The position numbers were made by a program, and so were the translations under genes. Below the pieces are notes generated by a model. That model searched no databases. It saw nothing but the letters and a program-made list of their open reading frames with translations, and was not told the DNA's origin. Positions 1 through 8,291 of a DNA stretch of 64,000 nt are shown here, piece after piece. Every line of letters begins with the position of its first letter. The stretch's first letter is position 1. This DNA comes from Cereibacter azotoformans (lineage in GTDB: Bacteria; Pseudomonadota; Alphaproteobacteria; Rhodobacterales; Rhodobacteraceae), in contig JAGFXX010000001.1 of NCBI GenBank assembly GCA_017599285.1, positions 620,001-684,000 on the forward strand, in the 5' to 3' direction.

Positions 1-338
1 TTCACGAGCAGATGCGCGGTGGCCCAGATCATGGTGGCCAGGAACTGCGGGTGCCGGATGCGCGTCCAGATCACCCCCTTCAGCACCCCCGCGCCCAGCA
101 GCACGATGGCAACCAGCATGAGCAGGTTGTTCAGATAGCCGATCTCGGGCAGCGGTATATAGACGGGGATGTAGTCCGCCGTCCGGTAGCCGTAGATCAT
201 CAGCCCGAGCCCGACCGTGATGATGATCGTGATGAGGCCCTTTCCGGGGTCGCCCATCCGGGCGCGGAGATCGGGGAAGATCCGCTTGAACAGGTGGCCC
301 CCGACCCAGAGGAAGATACCGATCGACAGGAGGAACAT
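1..338 (-). CDS. NnrU family membrane protein (3' end beyond the window)
   Basis: Only the N-terminal ~112 residues are present; the gene runs off the left edge. Read from the ATG at 338, the protein begins MFLLSIGIFLWVGGHLFKR and shows about three hydrophobic segments (near residues 1-13, 35-50 and 70-86). It then has IRHPQFLATMIWATAHLL, a stretch I recognise from NnrU proteins. NnrU is a polytopic inner-membrane protein named from nitrite/nitric-oxide reduction clusters, but its biochemical role is not settled, and many alphaproteobacteria carry copies away from denitrification genes, as here. No nir or nor gene is visible nearby. A distantly related isoprenylcysteine methyltransferase-like membrane protein is the alternative reading. 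Confidence 0.75.
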   Translation of the reverse strand, partial: MFLLSIGIFLWVGGHLFKRIFPDLRARMGDPGKGLITIIITVGLGLMIYGYRTADYIPVYIPLPEIGYLNNLLMLVAIVLLGAGVLKGVIWTRIRHPQFLATMIWATAHLLV

Positions 339-462
339 GACGCGACTATCCGGCAGACTGACAAGATGCATGACGGATGCATGAAAGCGGCCGAAAGTTC
401 CCGGTTCGGCCGGCTGTCGTCGGGTCAAGTTTTCTGGCGGTCGGACGGAGTCGCGCCCGGTG

Positions 463-693
463 TCAGCCCCCGGTGCGCCCCGCGTGTCCGCCGCGGCGGC
501 GGGTCAGGCGCGGCGCCCGCTCGGGCAGTTCGGCCATGACGGCGCGTCGCGCCTCGGGCGTCATGCGTGACCAGCCGGCGATCTCCTCGATCGTGCGGGC
601 GCAGCCCACGCAGATCCTTTCCTCGGGATGGATCGTGCAGAGCTTGACGCAAGGGCTCTCGATCTCGTCACGTCTCCAGATCTCGTCCTTCAT
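463..693 (-). CDS. DUF1289 small Cys-rich protein
   Basis: A 76-residue protein beginning MKDEIWRRDEIESPC. Four cysteines are arranged as C-x3-C-x9-C-x2-C (around SPCVKLC and ICVGCARTI) followed by GWSRMTPEARRAVM. This is the signature of DUF1289, a proteobacterial family of unknown function whose cysteines look suited to bind a metal or cluster. The C-terminus is basic (LTRRRGGHAGR). The start is fixed by an ATGA overlap with the stop of ruvX upstream, so it is the third gene of a ccmI-ruvX-DUF1289 transcript. No function is inferred beyond likely metal binding. Confidence 0.8.
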   Translation of the reverse strand: MKDEIWRRDEIESPCVKLCTIHPEERICVGCARTIEEIAGWSRMTPEARRAVMAELPERAPRLTRRRGGHAGRTGG

Positions 694-1172
694 GCGTTTC
701 TCTTTCGGCCAAGCCAGTCCAGCCGGTCCAGCACCCCCTGCAGGATATAGCCGGCCGCCACATGGTCGATCACCTCGGCGCGACGCTTCCGTGACGTATC
801 CGCCTCGATCAGCGCCCGTTCGGCGGCGACGGTCGAGAGCCGCTCGTCCCAGTAGCCGATGGGCAGCGGCAGCACCTGCGAGAGATTGCGGGCGAAGGCG
901 CGGGTGGATTGCGCCCGCGGCCCCTCGCTGCCGTCCATGTTGCGCGGCAGGCCGAGCACGATCCCCACCAGCCCCCGTTCCGCCGTGATGGCCCGCAGCC
1001 TGGCCGCATCTTCGGTGAACTTGGTCCGCCGGATGGTCAGGAGCGGAGTGGCGATCCGGCGCAGCCCGTCGGTCACCGCAACCCCTATGGTCTTGGTCCC
1101 GAGATCGAGCCCGATCAGCGCGCCGCTGCGGGGCAGGGCCGCAAGAAATTCCTCGATGCTCTCGTGGATCAC
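690..1172 (-). CDS. ruvX: RuvX/YqgF family RNase H-fold nuclease
   Basis: About 160 residues. The N-terminal ALIGLDLGTKTIGVAVTDG carries the conserved first Asp of the YqgF RNase H-like fold. It is followed by GIVLGLPRNMDGSEGPRA, YWDERLSTVAAERAL (conserved DER-S) and IDHVAAGYILQGVLD. The family (Holliday junction resolvase-like, also implicated in pre-16S rRNA 5' maturation as YqgF) is close to universal in bacteria. I chose the GTG at 1172, which overlaps the ccmI stop as GTGA, because the open frame upstream is arginine-rich and family-unlike and is antisense-quality sequence. Translation is probably coupled to ccmI. Confidence 0.88.
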   Translation of the reverse strand: MIHESIEEFLAALPRSGALIGLDLGTKTIGVAVTDGLRRIATPLLTIRRTKFTEDAARLRAITAERGLVGIVLGLPRNMDGSEGPRAQSTRAFARNLSQVLPLPIGYWDERLSTVAAERALIEADTSRKRRAEVIDHVAAGYILQGVLDRLDWLGRKRNA

Positions 1173-2419
1173 TCGGCCACCCCCGCCTGCACGCCGGCGG
1201 CGCGGATGGCGGCCAGATCCGGCTCGCGCCCCTCGAACCGGCCCATCGCCTCGCCATAGATCGCGCGCGCACGGTCGGTCTCGCCCAGCACGCCGAGGGC
1301 CGAGATCAGACGCGCCCATTCCGAGGCGGTGCCGCCTTCGGTCGCGAGCCGCTGGTTCAGCCCCTCGACCATGCCGCGCACCATCTCCTGCCGCTGCTCG
1401 GGCGTCATCTCGCCGGCGGCCTGCATCTCTTCCTGCGTCGGGCGGGGGGCGCCGGGTTCCTCGGCCGGGGCCGGGGGCAGCTGGTATTTCGCACCGGCCA
1501 GCCAGGCCAGCTCTTCGATTTGCGCCCGGAGGGGCGCCACCCAGGGATCGCCGGGGCGCGAGCCCTCGAGCAGCGCGCGCCAGAGGCGGAAGGCCATGTC
1601 CGGCCGGCCCGTCTGCGCCAGCAGAAGGCCCGAATAGTAGCGGGCCGTCCCGTTGGAAGGGTCGATCCTCAGGGCCTCGGTCAGCTGTGCTTCGGCCTCG
1701 GGCGAGACGGCGCCGCCGGCGGCCAGGATCATCAGCTCGGCGAGGGCGGCATGGTCCTCGGCCGTGGCCTTGGGCTGCGACAGGGCGATCACCTGCTCCT
1801 GCGCGCGGGCCGCCGCCGCATAGTTGCCGAGCGCCGCCTCGTTGCGCGCCAGCAGCTCCTGCCCGCGGATGTCGTTCGGGTTGCGGGTGACGGCCTCGCG
1901 CAGCTTCTCCATCAGTTCGACAAACTGCGGATCGGGCTCGGGGCGCGTGGACGCGTGCGAGGCGGCCATCCGCGCCTCGGCCTCGGCCTGGCTCGGGCGC
2001 TCGCGATAGGCGGCGTCGGCATCGGCCATCCGCGCCGCGAGCGGCATGTCCGGGTAGCCCGGAGCGCCCAGGTCGAGATAGGCCGCAAAGGACCCGCCCA
2101 GCAGCAGCAGCACCGCGCCTGCCGCGGCGATCGCCGCCGATCCGGGCGCGCGCCCGTCTCTCTCGCCGCTCCGCGCCGCGCGGTCGGCCTCGAGCAGCCG
2201 GCGCGAGACCTCCGCCTTCAGCCGGTCGGCCTCCTCGGCAGCGATGGTGGCGCGGGCGAGGTCACGCTCGATCTCGCGCAGCTGGTCGCGATAGACCTGC
2301 ATGTCATAGGCGGCCGCAGGCGCCGCCCCGCGCCCGCCGCGCAGCAGCGCCTGCACGAGGATTGCACCGACGCCGAGCGCGATCACGCCGGCGAGGATCC
2401 AGAACAGCGTCATCCCCAT
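1169..2419 (-). CDS. ccmI: Cytochrome c-type biogenesis protein CcmI/CycH
   Basis: About 416 residues. The N-terminus TLFWILAGVIALGVGAILV is a first transmembrane helix. A loop rich in coiled-coil residues (YRDQLREIERDLARATI) follows, then a second helix (AVLLLLGGSFAAYL), and then a long periplasmic part with TPR-like helices (AALGNYAAAARAQEQVIAL, GTARYYSGLLLAQTGRPDMAF). This is the layout of CcmI/CycH, which presents apocytochrome c to the haem ligation complex CcmFH. Two close ATGs exist (2419 and 2413); a GGGGGA Shine-Dalgarno lies a few bases before the first. The other ccm genes are not in the window. First gene of a minus-strand operon with ruvX. Confidence 0.87.
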   Translation of the reverse strand: MGMTLFWILAGVIALGVGAILVQALLRGGRGAAPAAAYDMQVYRDQLREIERDLARATIAAEEADRLKAEVSRRLLEADRAARSGERDGRAPGSAAIAAAGAVLLLLGGSFAAYLDLGAPGYPDMPLAARMADADAAYRERPSQAEAEARMAASHASTRPEPDPQFVELMEKLREAVTRNPNDIRGQELLARNEAALGNYAAAARAQEQVIALSQPKATAEDHAALAELMILAAGGAVSPEAEAQLTEALRIDPSNGTARYYSGLLLAQTGRPDMAFRLWRALLEGSRPGDPWVAPLRAQIEELAWLAGAKYQLPPAPAEEPGAPRPTQEEMQAAGEMTPEQRQEMVRGMVEGLNQRLATEGGTASEWARLISALGVLGETDRARAIYGEAMGRFEGREPDLAAIRAAGVQAGVAE

Positions 2420-2616
2420 GCAGTCCCCCATGCTGACGGCCTCCATGTAAGGCCTCGCCTGCATGCGCAAAAGGGTCAAAACGCCGTCATCGGGACGCAG
2501 GGGCCCGTCGCATCCGCGTGATGTCGCATTTGTGCGGATTGTGCCGCTTGCACGCGGGGCTATAACTCCTGCTCGTTCCAGAAGGCACTAAAGGCCCGAG
2601 ACGGGGAGTCGGCACC

Positions 2617-3864
2617 ATGAAACGTTATTCGGTCTTCGCCATCGCGCGCGAGGCGATGCGCCACCATACGGGATGGGAGCGCGCCTGGGCCTCGCCCGAG
2701 CCCCGGCCTTCGTATGACGTGATCGTGATCGGCGCGGGCGGACACGGGCTCGCCACGGCCTATTACCTCGGCAAGAACTTCGGGATCACCAATGTCGCGG
2801 TGATCGAAAAGGGGTGGCTCGGCGGTGGCAACACGGGCCGCAACACGACGATCATCCGCTCGAACTACCTGCAGGATCCCTCGGCCGCGATCTACGAGAA
2901 GGCGCGCAGTCTCTACGAGACGCTGAGCCAGGATCTCAACTACAACGTCATGTTCAGTCCGCGTGGTCTTCTCATGCTGGCACAGACGCACCACGAGGTG
3001 CGCGGCTACATGCGCACGGTCCATGCGAACCTCCTGCAGGGGGTCGAGACCGAGTGGATCGGGCCGGACCAGGTCAAGCGCCTCGTGCCGATCATGAACA
3101 TCCACGGGCCGCGCTATCCCGTGCTGGGGGCGCTGCTGCAGAAGCGCGGCGGCACGGCGCGGCACGACGCGGTGGCCTGGGGTTACGCGCGGGCCTGCTC
3201 GGCCATGGGGATGCACATCATCCAGCAGTGCGAGGTGACGGGTGTCCGCGCCGAAGGCGGCGTCGTGTCCGGGGTCGAGACGACGAAGGGCTTCATCGGC
3301 ACGAAGAAGCTCGCGATCGTGGTGGCGGGCCATTCGGGGCAGGTGGCCGAGATGGCGGGCTTCCGTCTGCCGGTCGAGGCGGTGGCGCTGCAGGCGCTGG
3401 TGTCCGAGCCGGTCAAGCCCTGCATCGACGTCGTGGTGATGGCCAACACCGTGCACGGCTACATGAGCCAGTCCGACAAGGGCGAACTGGTGATCGGCGG
3501 CGGCACCGACAGTTTCAACAACTTCACCCAGCGCGGCAGCTTCCATCACATCGAGGAGACGCTGCGTGCGCTGGTGGAGACCTTCCCGATCATCAGCCGC
3601 CTCAAGATGCTGCGGCAGTGGGGGGGGATCGTGGACATGACCGGCGACCGCTCGCCGATCATCTCGAAGACACCGCTGGGCAACTGCTTCATCAACTGCG
3701 GCTGGGGCACGGGAGGCTTCAAGGCCATCCCGGGCTCGGGCTGGGCGATGGCGGAACTGGTGGCCAAGGGCGAACCGGGGCCGCTTGCCGCGGAATTCGG
3801 CATGGACCGCTTCCGCGCGGGCCGTTTCATCGACGAATCGGTCGCAGCCGGGGTCGCGCACTGA
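2617..3864 (+). CDS. soxB: Sarcosine oxidase beta subunit
   Basis: A 415-residue FAD-dependent oxidoreductase of the DAO/glycine oxidase fold. The dinucleotide-binding motif VIVIGAGGHGLATAYYLG lies at about residues 36-52, followed by ENGW-like glycine-rich GGGNTGRNTTIIRSNY. The stretch GGTARHDAVAWGY (His183) matches the region that in heterotetrameric sarcosine oxidase carries the covalent flavin; that assignment is from family knowledge. C-terminal INCGWGTGGFKAIPGSGW is also typical. The beta subunit oxidises sarcosine to the imine with electrons to oxygen, giving H2O2. It heads the operon soxB - small membrane ORF - soxD - soxA - soxG. The symbol refers to sarcosine oxidase, not to thiosulfate-oxidising Sox. 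Confidence 0.93.
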   Translation: MKRYSVFAIAREAMRHHTGWERAWASPEPRPSYDVIVIGAGGHGLATAYYLGKNFGITNVAVIEKGWLGGGNTGRNTTIIRSNYLQDPSAAIYEKARSLYETLSQDLNYNVMFSPRGLLMLAQTHHEVRGYMRTVHANLLQGVETEWIGPDQVKRLVPIMNIHGPRYPVLGALLQKRGGTARHDAVAWGYARACSAMGMHIIQQCEVTGVRAEGGVVSGVETTKGFIGTKKLAIVVAGHSGQVAEMAGFRLPVEAVALQALVSEPVKPCIDVVVMANTVHGYMSQSDKGELVIGGGTDSFNNFTQRGSFHHIEETLRALVETFPIISRLKMLRQWGGIVDMTGDRSPIISKTPLGNCFINCGWGTGGFKAIPGSGWAMAELVAKGEPGPLAAEFGMDRFRAGRFIDESVAAGVAH

Positions 3865-3943
3865 TGCAACCGCGTTACCGTGTCGCTTTGACGCCCGTGT
3901 CCCATGCGGTATCTCCTGTGCACAACTCTCTGGAGACGCCGAC

Positions 3944-4318
3944 ATGTTCTCATTCATCGACGACATCCCGTCCCTCGATCAGATCAGGGCCCGTGTGCGG
4001 GACGACCTCAGGAAATACGGCTGGGACAAGCGCTGGAACGACTCGCGCCTCGTCCAGAAGTCGCGTGAGCTTCTCAGCGACGAGGAACTCAAGATCGACC
4101 CGGTCACCTGGATCTGGAAGCGCCTGCCCACGAAAGAGGAAGTCGCCGCCCGTCGCCAGCGTGATTTCGAAACGGTCTGGAAATACCGCTATCAGGCAGG
4201 CGGGTTTGCCGCCGGCGCCCTGCTGGCGCTGTCTCTTGCCGGCATCTTCTCGACGGGCAACTTCGGCGGCTCGTCGGACGCCAGCAACCGCCCGACCGTC
4301 ATCTATCCCATCGAATGA
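3944..4318 (+). CDS. Small membrane protein inside the sarcosine oxidase operon
   Basis: A 124-residue protein starting MFSFIDDIPSLDQIRARVRD, with an ATG that opens the coding-like stretch. Residues 1-85 are charged and probably cytoplasmic (KYGWDKRWNDSRLVQKSREL, WIWKRLPTKEEVAARRQRDFE). One clear transmembrane helix follows (AGGFAAGALLALSLAGIF), then a short tail ending RPTVIYPIE. It lies 79 bp after soxB and 39 bp before soxD in the same orientation. Classical soxBDAG clusters do not contain this gene. I do not recognise a family. By position it could anchor or organise the oxidase at the membrane, which is conjecture. Confidence 0.72.
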   Translation: MFSFIDDIPSLDQIRARVRDDLRKYGWDKRWNDSRLVQKSRELLSDEELKIDPVTWIWKRLPTKEEVAARRQRDFETVWKYRYQAGGFAAGALLALSLAGIFSTGNFGGSSDASNRPTVIYPIE

Positions 4319-4357
4319 ACCGGGCGCCTGCGCCCGGCCTGACCGGAGCGCACGCGC

Positions 4358-4681
4358 ATGCTGATCCTCGAATGTCCCTGTTGCGGCGTGAAGGCCGAGG
4401 AGACCGAACTGAGCCCGGGTCATGAAGCGCATCTGAAGCGCTTCGGACCCGGCTCGTCGGACGAGGAGTTCGAATCCTACATGTTCGCCCGGAAGAACCC
4501 CAAGGGGGTCCATTTCGAGCGGTGGCGTCACAGCTACGGCTGCGGCAAGTGGTTCCTCGCCGCCCGCTGCACCGCGACGCTCGAGGTGTTCGGCACCTAT
4601 CCCGCCCAGACCTCCGAGCCGCCCCCCGACATCGTGGCCCGAATCAAGGCCCGCCGCCCGGAATGGGAGGGCTGCAAATGA
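4358..4681 (+). CDS. soxD: Sarcosine oxidase delta subunit
   Basis: A 107-residue zinc protein. Cys6 and Cys9 (ECPCCG) with His58 and Cys62 (RWRHSYGCGKWF) match the C-x2-C...H-x3-C zinc site of SoxD. The small delta subunit is structural in the alpha-beta-gamma-delta heterotetramer. The stop overlaps the soxA start (ATGA at 4678-4681), so the two are translationally coupled. Length is normal for the family. Confidence 0.93.
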   Translation: MLILECPCCGVKAEETELSPGHEAHLKRFGPGSSDEEFESYMFARKNPKGVHFERWRHSYGCGKWFLAARCTATLEVFGTYPAQTSEPPPDIVARIKARRPEWEGCK

Positions 4682-7659
4682 GCACGCGTCTGGCCCGGGG
4701 CGGGCGGCTGATCGACCGCAATCACCCTCTGGATTTCACCTTCAACGGCAAGCGGATGCGCGGCTTTGCCGGGGATACGCTTGCGGCGGCCCTGCTGGCC
4801 AACGACCAGATGCTGGTCGGGCGCAGCTTCAAGTATCACCGCCCGCGCGGCATCGTGGCGGCGGGCGCCGAAGAGCCGAACGCGCTTGTCCAGCTTGGCA
4901 CCGGCGGCCGGTCGGAACCCAACCAGCGCACCACCACGACCGAGCTGTTCGCGGGCCTCTCGGCCGCGAGCCAGAACCACTGGCCGAGCCTCGAGTTCGA
5001 CGTGGGCGCGGTCAATGCGGCCGCGTCGCGCTTCCTGCCCGCGGGCTTCTACTACAAGACCTTCCTTCAGCCCCGGCTGGCGTGGAAGCACCTGTTCGAG
5101 CCGGTGATCCGCCGCTCGGCGGGCCTCGGGCGGCCGCCGGAAGAGCCCGATGCCGACCGTTACGAGCAGGCCTACGCCTTCTGCGACCTCCTCGTGGTGG
5201 GCGGCGGCATAGCGGGCCTTCAGGCGGCACTGAGTGCCTCGGCCTCGGGGCAAATGGTGATGCTGCTCGAGCAGACGCCGCACTGGGGCGGGCGCGCCCC
5301 GGTCGATGACGTGCTGATCGAGGGCCGGCCGGCGGCGGACTGGGTGGCGGCCACGGTGGCTTCGCTCGAGGCTGCGCCGAACGTCACGCTGCGAACCCGC
5401 TGCATGGCGGCCGGGGTGCACGACCACGGCTATGTGCTGGCCGAAGAGCGGGTGGCCGATCATACGCCGGGCGACGGGCGGCCGAAGAAGCGGCTCTGGC
5501 GCATCCGCGCGGGCAAGGTGGTGACGGCGACGGGCGCCATCGAACGGCCGCTGCCCTTCGCGGGCAACGACATTCCGGGCGTGATGCTCGCCTCGGCGGT
5601 GCGCGACTATCTGGTGAACTGGGCCGTCTCGCCCGGTGACCGGGTGGTGATCGTGACGAACAACGACGACGCCTACCGCACCGCCATCGCCGTTCACCGC
5701 GCGGGACTTACGGTGCCGGCCGTGCTCGATGCGCGGGCCGAGGCCGACGGCGCGCTGCCCGAAGAGGTGCGCAGCCTCGGCATCCCGGTCCTGACCAACC
5801 GCGCGGTGGCGAAGATCAAGGGCGGCAAGCGCGTGACCGGCGTCGCCGTCTGCGCCCAGGCGGGCGAGGGGGCGGTGCTCGACGAGTTTGCCTGCGATGC
5901 GGTCGCCATGTCGGGCGGCTGGTCCCCGGTCGTCCATCTCTGGAGCCACTGCGGCGGCAAGCTGATCTGGGACGAGGCGCAATCCGCCTTCCGGCCCGAC
6001 CCCGCCCGCCCGCCGATCACCCACGACGGCTCGGCGATGGTGGCGGCCGCGGGTTCGGCCAACGGTGAGCTGCTCTCGGCCGATGTGCTGGCCGACGCCA
6101 TCCGCGCCGTGGGCGGCGAGGGCCCGGCCCCTCGGGCGCAGAGCCCCGAGGAGGCTCCGACCGAGCCGGTCTGGATCATGCCGCAGGGCGCCACGCCCGC
6201 GCTGCGCTCGAAGATGTGGCTCGACTACCAGAACGACGTGAAGGTGTCGGACGTGCAGCTTGCCGCCCGCGAGGGCTACGAGTCGGTCGAGCATACCAAG
6301 CGCTACACGACGCTCGGCATGGCCACCGATCAGGGCAAGCTCAGCAACATCAACGGGCTGGCCGTGCTGGCGGGATCGCTCAACGCGCCGATCCCGGCCG
6401 TTGGCACCACCACCTTCCGCCCGCCCTACACGCCCGTCACCTTCGGCGCGCTGGTGGGCGAGGCGCGGGGCGAGATCTTCCAGCCGCTGCGCCGCACGCC
6501 GATGCACGACTGGCACGAGGCCCACGGCGCCTACTGGGAGCCGGTGGGCCTCTGGCGCCGGCCCTACTGCTACAGCCGCCCGGGTGAGAGTCACGGCGAC
6601 GCGGTGGCCCGCGAGGTCACCAACGCGCGCACGAAGCTCGGGCTGCTCGACGCCTCCACGCTGGGCAAGATCCTCGTGAAGGGGCCCGACGCGGGCCGCT
6701 TCCTCGACATGATCTACACCAACGTCATGTCGAGCCTGCCCGTGGGCCGCTGCCGCTACGGCCTCATGTGCAACGAGAACGGCTTCCTGATGGATGACGG
6801 CGTGGTGGTCCGGCTCTCCGAGGACAGCTGGCTCTGCCACACGACCTCGGGCGGGGCCGACCGGATCCACGCTCATATGGAGGATTGGCTCCAGTGCGAG
6901 TGGTGGGACTGGCAGGTCTATACCGCCAATCTCACCGAGCAGTTCGCGCAGGTGGCCATCGTCGGCCCGAACGCGCGCAAGCTGCTGGAAAAGCTCGGCG
7001 GCATGGATGTCTCGAAGGAGGCGCTGCCCTTCATGCACTGGGCGGACGGCACCATCGCGGGCGTTCCCGCGCGGGTGTTCCGCATCAGCTTCTCAGGCGA
7101 GCTGTCCTACGAGGTGGCCGTGCCCGCGGGGCAGGGGCTGGCCTTCTGGCAGGCCTGCCTTGAGGCGGGGACCGAGTTCGGCGTCCTGCCCTACGGTACC
7201 GAGGCGCTGCATGTGATGCGGGCCGAGAAGGGCTTCATCATGATCGGCGACGAGACCGACGGGACGGTGATCCCGCAGGACCTGAACCTCGGCTGGGCCA
7301 TCTCGAAGAAGAAGGCCGACTTCATCGGCAAGCGCGGGATGGAGCGGACCTTCCTCGCCAGCCCCGACCGCTGGAAGCTCGTGGGGCTCGAGACGCTGGA
7401 CGGGTCGGTGCTGCCGGATGGCGCCATCGCGCCCGCGCCCGGCTCGAACGCGAACGGCCAGCGCAACACGCAAGGCCGCGTGACCTCGACCTACTGGTCG
7501 CCGACGCTGAAGAAGGGGATCGCCATGGGCCTCGTTCATCGCGGCCCCGAACGGATGGGCGAGGTGATCGAGTTCCCGAAGATCTGGGGCGGCGTGGTGC
7601 AGGCGCGGATCGTGGATCCGGTGTTCTACGACAAGGCGGGAGAGAAGCAGGATGTCTGA
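4678..7659 (+). CDS. soxA: Sarcosine oxidase alpha subunit
   Basis: A 993-residue alpha subunit of normal length. The N-terminal 2Fe-2S-ferredoxin-like domain (FNGKRMRGFAGDTLAAALLA, then RSFKYHRPRGIVAAGAEEPN) comes first. A pyridine-nucleotide binding domain follows (LLVVGGGIAGLQAALSASAS, near residue 170-190). From about residue 590 there is a GcvT/aminomethyltransferase domain (NVMSSLPVGRCRYGLMCNEN, GELSYEVAVPA) that binds tetrahydrofolate and captures the formaldehyde equivalent as methylene-THF. The start is set by the ATGA overlap with soxD, and the 3' end overlaps soxG by 8 bp. All four subunits are intact, so sarcosine catabolism should be functional. Confidence 0.94.
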   Translation: MSTRLARGGRLIDRNHPLDFTFNGKRMRGFAGDTLAAALLANDQMLVGRSFKYHRPRGIVAAGAEEPNALVQLGTGGRSEPNQRTTTTELFAGLSAASQNHWPSLEFDVGAVNAAASRFLPAGFYYKTFLQPRLAWKHLFEPVIRRSAGLGRPPEEPDADRYEQAYAFCDLLVVGGGIAGLQAALSASASGQMVMLLEQTPHWGGRAPVDDVLIEGRPAADWVAATVASLEAAPNVTLRTRCMAAGVHDHGYVLAEERVADHTPGDGRPKKRLWRIRAGKVVTATGAIERPLPFAGNDIPGVMLASAVRDYLVNWAVSPGDRVVIVTNNDDAYRTAIAVHRAGLTVPAVLDARAEADGALPEEVRSLGIPVLTNRAVAKIKGGKRVTGVAVCAQAGEGAVLDEFACDAVAMSGGWSPVVHLWSHCGGKLIWDEAQSAFRPDPARPPITHDGSAMVAAAGSANGELLSADVLADAIRAVGGEGPAPRAQSPEEAPTEPVWIMPQGATPALRSKMWLDYQNDVKVSDVQLAAREGYESVEHTKRYTTLGMATDQGKLSNINGLAVLAGSLNAPIPAVGTTTFRPPYTPVTFGALVGEARGEIFQPLRRTPMHDWHEAHGAYWEPVGLWRRPYCYSRPGESHGDAVAREVTNARTKLGLLDASTLGKILVKGPDAGRFLDMIYTNVMSSLPVGRCRYGLMCNENGFLMDDGVVVRLSEDSWLCHTTSGGADRIHAHMEDWLQCEWWDWQVYTANLTEQFAQVAIVGPNARKLLEKLGGMDVSKEALPFMHWADGTIAGVPARVFRISFSGELSYEVAVPAGQGLAFWQACLEAGTEFGVLPYGTEALHVMRAEKGFIMIGDETDGTVIPQDLNLGWAISKKKADFIGKRGMERTFLASPDRWKLVGLETLDGSVLPDGAIAPAPGSNANGQRNTQGRVTSTYWSPTLKKGIAMGLVHRGPERMGEVIEFPKIWGGVVQARIVDPVFYDKAGEKQDV

Positions 7660-8209
7660 GGCGGTGAGCGCGCTGGGGAACGCCAGCTTCGAGGGCTTTG
7701 CGACGATCCGGGAACTGGGCCCCGTGGGGATGATCACGCTCCGGGCGAAGCACGATCTGCCGGCGCTGCCGAAGGCGCTGAAGACGGTGCTGACGGCGGA
7801 ACTGCCCGAGCGGCGCCGCATCATCTCGGCGGGCGAGGTGCGGGTGGGCTGGATGTCGCCCGACGAGCTTCTGATCCTGCTGCCCTATGCCGAGGTCGCG
7901 GACCGTGTGGTCGCGCTGACCGAGGCACTGGGGACGGCGCATGCGCTGGTGGCGGATGTCTCCGACGCCCGCTGCCTCTTTGCCATCGAGGGCGAGAAGG
8001 CCGCGCAGGTGCTGATGAAGCTCTGCCCGGTGGACATGGCGGCGCTGGAACGCGGCGAACTGCGCCGGACCCGGGCCGCGCAGGTGCCCGCGGCCTTCTG
8101 GGCCGAGGAGGGCGGCTTGCGCCTCGTCGCCTTCCGCTCGGTCGCGGCCTATGTGATGGGCATCCTGACCCACTCCGCCCGACCGGGAAGCGAGCTGTTC
8201 CCCGCCTGA
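7652..8209 (+). CDS. soxG: Sarcosine oxidase gamma subunit
   Basis: A 185-residue protein starting MSEAVSALGNASFEGF, with family-like blocks ELGPVGMITLRAKHDLPAL, VRVGWMSPDELLILLPY, DVSDARCLFAIEGEKAAQVL and a C-terminal FRSVAAYVMGILTHSARPG. This is the GcvT-like small gamma subunit of heterotetrameric sarcosine oxidase. Its start codon lies inside the last codons of soxA. It is the last gene of the operon; the next gene is convergent. Confidence 0.9.
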   Translation: MSEAVSALGNASFEGFATIRELGPVGMITLRAKHDLPALPKALKTVLTAELPERRRIISAGEVRVGWMSPDELLILLPYAEVADRVVALTEALGTAHALVADVSDARCLFAIEGEKAAQVLMKLCPVDMAALERGELRRTRAAQVPAAFWAEEGGLRLVAFRSVAAYVMGILTHSARPGSELFPA

Positions 8210-8291
8210 TACCGGCGATGGACGGAGGCCGAGAGGAAGGTCGCAGGTTCCCCTTGGGCCGCGGCCTCTTTCACTTCCTCTGTGCGCCCCC

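Noticed and set aside
2617..8209. Reading the sox genes as a thiosulfate-oxidising Sox system
   Set aside because: The domains are FAD/GcvT-type sarcosine oxidase subunits with the delta-subunit zinc site; no SoxXYZ or cytochrome motifs occur.
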